DNA from: Microbulbifer agarilyticus
GTDB taxonomy: Bacteria; Pseudomonadota; Gammaproteobacteria; Pseudomonadales; Cellvibrionaceae
Assembly (NCBI RefSeq): GCF_020171345.1
Contig: NZ_JAIUZM010000001.1
Coordinates: forward strand, 1,612,001-1,676,000
DNA: 64,000 bases
Reading direction: 5' to 3'
Below, in pieces: positions 58,416-64,000 of this stretch. The stretch's first letter is position 1; each line of letters starts with the position of its first letter. The position numbers were made by a program, and so were the translations under genes. The notes under the pieces are model-generated. The model was not told the origin of the DNA and did not search any database. It saw only the letters and a list, made by a program, of their open reading frames with translations.

Positions 58416-58793
58416 ATGCGTTACCTGTTACCTGTAGTTCTGTTTTGTTCCATTGCGGGTTTTGCCCATGCTCAAAGCACTATGACTCAGCTGCCCTCTG
58501 GCGCTCAGGAAGTGCAAATTTTGGGTAACACCTATTACAAAAGCGGTGACACCTTTTATCGTTTCAACGAGCAAGGTGGTTACTTCTATGAAACCAACCC
58601 GCCTCGTGTAATGGATCATCAGTCCACTCCAAATGCGTCTGTAGTGACTAATCCTGGTGTTGGTCTGACTTCAGACCAGATTGAGGGCTGTCGTAACGCT
58701 GCTGCGGATAAATCCAACGCAGTACCTAACCGAGGCAGTTCTGTGTACATCAATGAGTACAATCGCTGTATCGGCGATCTGCAACGTCAATAA
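58416..58793 (+). CDS. Small exported protein of unknown function
   Basis: The 125-residue precursor has a signal peptide (about 1-18, ending AHA). The mature part begins with a tyrosine-rich strand pair (LGNTYYKSGDTFYRFNEQGG), as in small periplasmic proteins that start with a GN-x-YY-x-x-G-D motif, and ends with two cysteines (IEGCRNAAADK, NRCIGDL) that could pair. GAGGAGATCATC before ATG 58416 supports the start. A bidirectional terminator follows. Confidence 0.7.
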   Translation: MRYLLPVVLFCSIAGFAHAQSTMTQLPSGAQEVQILGNTYYKSGDTFYRFNEQGGYFYETNPPRVMDHQSTPNASVVTNPGVGLTSDQIEGCRNAAADKSNAVPNRGSSVYINEYNRCIGDLQRQ

Positions 58794-58850
58794 GACGTTA
58801 CTCGATGTGCCAGTGATTCTACCTGCTTAACTCTTTCAACTAGGTAGAAT

Positions 58851-58884
58851 AAAAAGGCTTGCCGAATATCCGGCAAGCCTTTTT
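58851..58884. terminator. Bidirectional terminator between small exported protein and subtilisin genes
   Basis: A 14-bp stem (aaaaaggcttgccg / cggcaagccttttt) with a six-base loop has A- and T-runs on opposite sides, so it can terminate both converging genes. Confidence 0.93.
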
Positions 58885-58923
58885 TGTTTACTGCTTTCAA
58901 GTTTGGAAGCGCAAAGCGCCTAT

Positions 58924-60477
58924 TTATTGGGTGCAGTTTTTTCCACGGCAAGGCTTGTCATTGCCGTCATCACCACCGCCGCCGTTGTCACAGCCATTTG
59001 CCGCAAGATAGTCGGCCGCGGCTTTTGCCTGCACCAGACCGTATCCGTAGGCATTGTCGCGACCGGCGCTACCCAGGTCTTCTGCGGTGCTGACCAGTGC
59101 ATTGCGGATCTGGCTTGCGGAACACGCGGGGAAGTGGCTCCATACCAGAGCGGAAACGCCGGCTACATGCGGTGTTGCCATGGAGGTGCCGTTAAAGAAC
59201 GCGTAATCGCTGGGTTCGATCGCCAAGGTGGCACTGTCGCCGATCTGGCCTAGCAGTGCGGCGCCATCGGTATCGGAAATACCCGCAGACGGAATGCCGG
59301 TAACGGTTTCACCCATGGTGCCAAACAGCATGCCGGGCTCGTTGTTGTAGATCACTGCCGCGATACCGCCGCCGCTTTCACAGGCCTGCACTTTTTCAGC
59401 GAAGCTGATGTTGCCGCGAGAAATCAGGCACACTTTGCCGTTCGCGTTGGCACAGGCCGACTCGCCGAGGCCACAGTCAACGAGTGCACCGGTGGCGCTG
59501 CCCATAGGGCTTCCGTCCATACCGGCCGCTTCGACATCGCTACCGGCAACACTGAGGGTGGTCGACAGCCCCATACCCACAGGTACCGAAGACAATACGT
59601 CTACGCCCGGCCCGGACAGTTCAACCTGTCCGGTCTGTTGGGAGAAGTCCGCGACCAACTTGTTGCTGTCGATAGCCGCGACAGAAACAACAGCGTCATA
59701 AGACGCGGGATAGGAGTGGCGGGTATTGCCGTCGTTACCGGCTGCGGCGATCGACAGAATATTTTGGTTCGCATAAAGATCGGCAAAGGCGTTCTGCTCG
59801 GTGCGGGACTTTAAGGTGCCGCCGAGACTCATGTTGATCACGCTCGCACCGTTTGCCGCACACTCTTCTGCAGCGGCCACGAGAGACGAGGAATAGGCCC
59901 AGCCGTCTGCGCCAAACACCTTAACGATGTGCAGCTTGATGTTGGCGTTTGGCATTACGCCTACCACGCCTTTGCCGTTGCCGATGGCGGCAATGGTGCC
60001 GGCAACGTGCGTGCCGTGACCGTTCTGATCTTCGTACCAGTTGCCGGTGCCGCTATCGTAGTTACCGGTGACGGTGTTACCCGATAAGTCTTCGTGGCTG
60101 ATGTCGTAACCGGAGTCGATAATACACACGGTTTGGTTGCCCGCGCTCATATCGCTCAGCTGGTCCGCCTGCACCATGGGGATGCCGAAGGGCACCGACT
60201 CAGACAGCGGATAACGCTTCACGTCCTCCTCGACATATTCCACGTTGGGGTTTTTGGCCAGCGACTGCGCCACATGGCTTGGCAGGTAGGCGGCCATGGC
60301 GCTGTGTTTTTCCAGTGCTTTGGCGGAACGTCCCCCACTTGCGTTGACCGCAGCCATTACTGCCGGACCTTTACCACTTTTATATTTCACGATGTAGCGC
60401 TGGTCTTCGCCATTGGCATTAGCGGTGGCGGAAAAGGCAATAAGCGTCGTGAGCAACGCGGAAAGCGTCTTTCTCAT
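58924..60477 (-). CDS. Secreted subtilisin-family (S8) serine protease with PA insert
   Basis: The 517-residue precursor has a signal peptide (about 1-22), an I9-type propeptide (about 25-90, RYIVKYKSGKG to VEYVEEDVKR) and an S8 domain. Its triad is D121 (VCIIDSGYD), H154 (NGHGTHVAGT) and S432 (NGTSMATPHVAG). A protease-associated insert (about 305-415) lies before the serine. The C-terminus is short, with glycines and CRGKNCTQ, so no large secretion domain is attached. It is probably released to the medium to digest protein. The gene diverges from the amine oxidase gene. Confidence 0.94.
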   Translation of the reverse strand: MRKTLSALLTTLIAFSATANANGEDQRYIVKYKSGKGPAVMAAVNASGGRSAKALEKHSAMAAYLPSHVAQSLAKNPNVEYVEEDVKRYPLSESVPFGIPMVQADQLSDMSAGNQTVCIIDSGYDISHEDLSGNTVTGNYDSGTGNWYEDQNGHGTHVAGTIAAIGNGKGVVGVMPNANIKLHIVKVFGADGWAYSSSLVAAAEECAANGASVINMSLGGTLKSRTEQNAFADLYANQNILSIAAAGNDGNTRHSYPASYDAVVSVAAIDSNKLVADFSQQTGQVELSGPGVDVLSSVPVGMGLSTTLSVAGSDVEAAGMDGSPMGSATGALVDCGLGESACANANGKVCLISRGNISFAEKVQACESGGGIAAVIYNNEPGMLFGTMGETVTGIPSAGISDTDGAALLGQIGDSATLAIEPSDYAFFNGTSMATPHVAGVSALVWSHFPACSASQIRNALVSTAEDLGSAGRDNAYGYGLVQAKAAADYLAANGCDNGGGGDDGNDKPCRGKNCTQ

Positions 60478-61058
60478 TTTTCTTTTACTCCAGGAAAGTT
60501 GGATACGAGATTATTTGATGATTGGTAGGTGACAGAAATCACGGTAAACATCGGGCGCCATCCCTGCCGTGGTTGTGAATGTAGCAGGCGCAGTCAGTGT
60601 GTAAGGGTGAGGATTTTCGGATCTGTGAATCTGTCGGCGAACTGCAGTTTTGAAGTTGAAATGCGTGCCTGATTGATTGAGGGGGTTGCAACAGCGTACG
60701 TCTTGGCCCGTCCAGCGCCGCCTCCCAAGAGAGGGGCGGCGGTCGCTGGCAGAGTGATCTATGCGAAGCGAGGTCGAAAGGGGCTGGTATATATTCATGA
60801 AACTCTACGCAAGAGTGACAAAATTGGATGCAATTGGCGGAAAATTAAACGGCCATTAAGGGGTGATGTATTGGGTAGTAGGGGTTGAGGTTAAAAAAGT
60901 CTATGTAAATCAGTTTATTAGATGTTTGTGAGTACTTAGTTTTCTTTGGGTGCTAAAAACCGAATAAATATTCCATTTTTCTGCATCCCCTGTAGAATGG
61001 CGTAAAAAATAACTTCTGGGACCTAGGTCCCAGTTTCGCCAAACTCACAGGAAGAATC
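60478..61058. other. Long divergent region with A+T-rich half and perfect palindrome
   Basis: No gene is supported in these 581 bases. A G+C-rich hairpin (60712-60749, ccagcg ... cgctgg) lies in the first half. From about 60880 to 61000 the sequence is markedly A+T-rich, as expected of a promoter. A perfect 18-bp palindrome sits 25 bases before the amine oxidase start. A 71-codon frame near 60673-60888 has no coding character. Confidence 0.6.
61016..61033. promoter_or_regulatory. Perfect 18-bp palindrome ahead of the amine oxidase gene
   Basis: The sequence ctgggacctaggtcccag is its own reverse complement. It lies 25 bases upstream of the ATG, between an A+T-rich presumed promoter and the ribosome-binding region. 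It could be an operator or a leader hairpin. No regulator gene is adjacent. Confidence 0.6.
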
Positions 61059-62726
61059 ATGAGAAGCCGCAAGTCCCTCTCCCCCATCGCGGGCCTGATG
61101 CGCCGCATGCGTGTCGCCCAGGCGCTGTCTGATAAAACCGGAATCTCCGCAGACGAAAGCCTCGACATCGTTACCGAAGGCGCCAAGCTGACCGGTAATG
61201 AACAGCGTCGTCGCTTCCTTAAGCAGCTGGGTATGGGGGCCGCGGCAGTTGGTGTTGGCTCTTCTCTGGCAGGTGTTTCCAAGCCGGCGCAGGCGGATCC
61301 AGGTGGCGGCAATGGCGACGGCCGTCCGGGCAGCGTTGCGATTATCGGTGGCGGTATTGCGGGTATTCGCTGTGCGCATCGCCTGCAGCAGTACGGCATT
61401 GCCAGCACTGTGTTTGAAGGCAACACCCGTCTGGGTGGCCGGGTAAATACCAACCGCACCATATTCGGTGGCCCGGTTGAGCGCGGCGGTGAGTTGATTT
61501 CCACCGAGCACAATGCTGTGCGTAACCTGGCGAACGAGCTGGGTCTGGATATCGAAGACGTAAACGGCAACGCAGTGCCTGGCGGCAGCGAGCTGTATTA
61601 CGTAAATGGCCAGCACTACTCAGAGCACCAGCTCAACGAAGAGTGGCGCGAAACCTATAAGATCTTCAAGAAAATCCAGCCAGAAGCCCCGTGGCTGCCG
61701 ACCTACGACTGGCACAATGACACGCACAAAGCGCTGGATTATCTTGACTCCAATACCTGGATGGATCAGGTAGGTATTGGTGCTAATTCCAATATGGGGC
61801 AGGTATTCCAGGCGGACCTGGTGGCCGAGTACGGCCTGCAGCCGGAAGAGCAGACAGCGCTGAACCTGATTTATCTGCTGGCGTGGAACCCGATCAACAG
61901 CGCCACGCCGCTGGCGGGCACCGACGAGCGTTTCCGCATTGCGGGTGGTAACGACCAGCTGTGGAGCCGCATGGCCGAAGAATTGCCGGAAGGCAGCATC
62001 GAAACCGGACGCAAGCTGGTGGCGATCAATGGCGACATCAATGGTCCTTACACCCTGACTTTCGAAGACGGCTACGTACACAATTGTGACAAGCTGGTTC
62101 TCGCGCTGCCGTTCTCCCTGCTGCGTGATGTGGACATTGAACCGTCTCTGTACAACAGCTTCCGTCCTGAGAAGCGCATGGCGATAGAACAGATGGCTTT
62201 TGGTGCCAACGGCAAACTTGCCATGCACCACAACAGCCGCCCCTGGACCCAGACCCAATACGTAAACGGCCAGGCCGTGACCGCCAACGGAGTTACCTAC
62301 GTGGGCCGCCCGGAGCTGTTCGACACCTGGGATTCCACTTCCGTAAACGGCCAGCCAGACGGCATTCTGGTGAACTTCTTCGGTGGCGACTACGGTAAAA
62401 ACCTCGGCACCGACCAGCCTTTTGCGGCGCCGCTGCAGAGTGACATTAACCACTTCCATAACATTGTGGATAACGTCTTCCCGGGTACCTCTGCGGCCTT
62501 CTCTGGTACTGCGATGCAGTCCAAGTGGTCTGCCAACCCGTGGTCCAAAGGTTCTTACTCCACTCCCACCTTTGGCAGTTACACCTCCTGGTGGGGTGCC
62601 CAGCCGTTGGTGGAAGGCAATATCCACTTCTGTGGTGAGCACACCGAGCTGGAGTACTTCGGTTATATCGACGGTGCCGTATCTACCGGCGAGCGCGCGG
62701 CCAAGGAAATTCACCAGTCGGTGTAA
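61059..62726 (+). CDS. Tat-exported flavin monoamine oxidase-family protein
   Basis: The 555-residue precursor has an unusually long N-region before a twin-arginine motif (RRRFLKQLGM, 50-59) and an Ala-rich signal to about 79. An FAD Rossmann motif (VAIIGGGIAGIRCA, 93-106), NTRLGGRVNT, and the C-terminal NIHFCGEHTELEYFGYIDGAVSTGERAA follow, the last being the FAD-binding signature of amine oxidases. It probably deaminates an amine or L-amino acid in the periplasm, releasing H2O2. An aggaa sits before ATG 61059. The gene ends at a strong terminator. Confidence 0.9.
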   Translation: MRSRKSLSPIAGLMRRMRVAQALSDKTGISADESLDIVTEGAKLTGNEQRRRFLKQLGMGAAAVGVGSSLAGVSKPAQADPGGGNGDGRPGSVAIIGGGIAGIRCAHRLQQYGIASTVFEGNTRLGGRVNTNRTIFGGPVERGGELISTEHNAVRNLANELGLDIEDVNGNAVPGGSELYYVNGQHYSEHQLNEEWRETYKIFKKIQPEAPWLPTYDWHNDTHKALDYLDSNTWMDQVGIGANSNMGQVFQADLVAEYGLQPEEQTALNLIYLLAWNPINSATPLAGTDERFRIAGGNDQLWSRMAEELPEGSIETGRKLVAINGDINGPYTLTFEDGYVHNCDKLVLALPFSLLRDVDIEPSLYNSFRPEKRMAIEQMAFGANGKLAMHHNSRPWTQTQYVNGQAVTANGVTYVGRPELFDTWDSTSVNGQPDGILVNFFGGDYGKNLGTDQPFAAPLQSDINHFHNIVDNVFPGTSAAFSGTAMQSKWSANPWSKGSYSTPTFGSYTSWWGAQPLVEGNIHFCGEHTELEYFGYIDGAVSTGERAAKEIHQSV

Positions 62727-62760
62727 TTTCCCAGTCCGCCAACTTCATCTCACAGGATGC

Positions 62761-62796
62761 AAAAAAGGCCGCGAACGGATGTTCGCGGCCTTTTTT
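62761..62796. terminator. Bidirectional terminator after the amine oxidase gene
   Basis: A 16-bp perfect stem with a four-base loop (ggat), carrying A- and T-runs, lies between the plus-strand amine oxidase and the minus-strand CPXCG gene and can terminate both. Confidence 0.95.
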
Positions 62797-62830
62797 GTTT
62801 TGCCGATGTGTTTTTGCCAGAGCTGGTGAC

Positions 62831-63016
62831 TTACACCTCGTTTTCATGGTTTAGCTGCACCTGCCAGCTGCCGTCCATCTCCACCGTTACCCGCACCTGA
62901 ATCGGCCGACAGCACACTGCACAATCTTCAATGTAGTGCTGGTCGCCGGCACTGGTATCGATCAGCATGGAAATCATTTCCCCGCAGTAGGGGCACTGAT
63001 CCGTGAATTCTTCCAT
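62831..63016 (-). CDS. CPXCG-motif cysteine-rich small protein
   Basis: The 61-residue protein has two cysteine pairs, CPYCGE near the start and CAVCCRP in the middle. This fits the CPXCG cysteine-rich family, probably a zinc-ribbon-like fold. Function is unknown. AAGGTG six bases before ATG 63016 supports this start over GTG 63025. It follows the hydrolase gene by 18 bases on the same strand. Confidence 0.85.
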   Translation of the reverse strand: MEEFTDQCPYCGEMISMLIDTSAGDQHYIEDCAVCCRPIQVRVTVEMDGSWQVQLNHENEV

Positions 63017-63034
63017 GGTGGTCACCTTGCGTTG

Positions 63035-63814
63035 TTACTCCGAGCGCGTTTTCAGGTGCGGCTGGGCCCAGGCCGCTAGAGTATCGGCCACATAGAGGGC
63101 ATCTGCCCGATCACTCAGCAGGTGGTCGGCATCGTCCAGACTGATAAAGCTCTTCGGGTGCAATGCGCGATTGTAGATATCCGCAGCCTCGTCAATGGAC
63201 ACCACCTGATCAACCGGCGAGTGGTAGATCAGTAGCGGACGCCCTAATTTGTGGATATGCCCTTCCGGTATACCCAATACATCGTCCACAAACTGTTTCC
63301 GGATCACAAACGGGCGTTGTGAAAGCTGCACCTCGGCCTGCCCCTCCTGCTGAATCGTCTCGAGGGCGCTGCCAAACTGCTTCAACACATGTTGTGGGTC
63401 TGCAGGGGAGGCGATGGTAACGACGGCCTTGGCTTCAGGGATAAACTCGGCCGCCGCGAGCACCGCGGCGCCGCCGAAGCTGTGCCCGATAAGCAAGTCC
63501 GCGGGCTGGTACTCGTCGCGCAGAAAGCTGGCAGCGCTAATCAGGTCCGCCACGTTGCTGGAAAAGTTGGTCGCACTGAAATCACCGGCGCTGTCGCCGA
63601 GGCCGGTGAAGTCCAAGCGCAGGGTGGCGATACCGTGATCGGCGAGGCGCCGGCAGATACGCGAGGCGGCCAGTACGTCTTTGCCACAGGTAAAGCAGGG
63701 CGCAAACAGCGCGAAGCCGTGCGTGGTGCCTTGCGGGGTTTCCAGGATGCCCGCGAGGGGCAACCCGTTGGGGTTGGGGAAGCGCACCTTGTGGCGACGT
63801 TTACTGCGCGACAT
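63035..63814 (-). CDS. Alpha/beta hydrolase
   Basis: The 259-residue protein has an alpha/beta hydrolase fold with the nucleophile elbow GHSFGG (serine of GxSxG), HSPVDQVV with the acidic residue and DDADHLL with the histidine. The FAPCFTCGKDVLAASRICRRLADHGIATLRLDFTG start resembles the hydrolase half of hydrolase/OsmC fusion proteins, but no OsmC part is present. The substrate is unknown. It begins 185 bases from the right edge of the window, where no further gene is seen. Confidence 0.88.
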   Translation of the reverse strand: MSRSKRRHKVRFPNPNGLPLAGILETPQGTTHGFALFAPCFTCGKDVLAASRICRRLADHGIATLRLDFTGLGDSAGDFSATNFSSNVADLISAASFLRDEYQPADLLIGHSFGGAAVLAAAEFIPEAKAVVTIASPADPQHVLKQFGSALETIQQEGQAEVQLSQRPFVIRKQFVDDVLGIPEGHIHKLGRPLLIYHSPVDQVVSIDEAADIYNRALHPKSFISLDDADHLLSDRADALYVADTLAAWAQPHLKTRSE

Positions 63815-64000
63815 ATGGGATCCGGTGAACAGGGGGAAGTAATGGGATTAGCAAGCAAAGCACGGGTTCGTGGGTAATGGTATGGGGCTCGGCAAATAGC
63901 GGCAAACGCCTCTGGGGCGAGCTGGGAATTTTTTTGCCTTTTTGTAAAAAATGACAGCGTTATCAGAGGCTTATACACGGTATGTCGTAATCCATTTACA

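Noticed and set aside
60673..60888. 71-codon plus-strand frame in the subtilisin/amine oxidase gap
   Set aside because: Its composition is not protein-like, it crosses a hairpin, and it has no ribosome-binding site or family resemblance.

Overview
The window looks like an ordinary chromosomal stretch of a high-GC, heterotrophic, probably marine gammaproteobacterium. The evidence is a LiuR-controlled leucine/isovalerate operon, a HutC-controlled histidine operon, a TonB-dependent receptor beside secreted peptidases, an SahR-type regulator next to metK-ahcY-metF, RluA, Tex, RsmE and DTW-domain housekeeping genes, and an AlaE exporter. The mix resembles Cellvibrionales such as Microbulbifer, but the genus is an inference that sequence reading alone cannot settle. 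I saw no rRNA, tRNA, CRISPR array, prophage or transposase gene.

Layout. 0-5.7 kb: the tail of a glyoxalase-fold gene, a DUF389 membrane protein, an AlaE-like alanine exporter, a degenerate phosphorelay protein, a DUF4870-like protein and a YdgA-like (DUF945) protein. 5.7-13.3 kb: liuR-liuA-liuB-liuC-liuD-liuE on the minus strand, which takes isovaleryl-CoA to acetoacetate and acetyl-CoA, behind a perfect 28-bp palindromic operator. 13.5-15.1 kb: an ECF sigma factor, its membrane partner and a small Imm_superinfect-like protein. 15.1-21.9 kb: the hut genes, with hutC-hutU-hutH on the minus strand, hutI-hutG on the plus strand and a HutC-type operator between them. 21.9-29 kb: Nudix hydrolase, class C beta-lactamase, phosphopantetheinyl transferase, TetR regulator, rluA and tex. 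29-37.6 kb: a two-gene RND efflux system, rsmE, a HAD phosphatase, small membrane proteins and an OmpA-like lipoprotein. 37.6-46.3 kb: sahR-metK-ahcY-metF on the minus strand, divergent from tkt-epd-DTW, with overlapping ATCAAAA/TTTTGAT palindromes between them. 46.5-53 kb: peroxiredoxin, DUF2884 protein, TonB-dependent receptor, a Tat-exported HisC-like aminotransferase and a TauE/SafE permease. 53-58.8 kb: a large secreted zinc metalloprotease and a small envelope cluster (transglutaminase-like, DUF350, SPFH-like lipoprotein, membrane protein). 58.9-64 kb: subtilisin-like protease, Tat-exported amine oxidase, CPXCG protein and an alpha/beta hydrolase.

The most unusual signal is not a protein. 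Five intergenic elements of about 111-112 bp (8838-8948, 11497-11608, 18478-18588, 19525-19636, 44659-44769) share one architecture: two 29-nt arms that pair with each other, around a 53-54 nt core. The core holds two smaller hairpins and a conserved single-stranded tail. Arm sequences differ completely between copies yet remain complementary within each copy, and the internal hairpins also covary. Four of the five sit inside operons (liuA/liuB, liuC/liuD, hutC/hutU, tkt/epd), and none is followed by a U-tract. They look like a dispersed structured RNA or DNA element selected for fold rather than sequence.

The catabolic modules fit together: secreted peptidases and a TonB receptor would bring in peptides and amino acids, hut and liu would degrade histidine and leucine to central metabolites, and AlaE would vent alanine. 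The SahR group links methyl-cycle genes with transketolase and erythrose-4-phosphate dehydrogenase across one shared control region.
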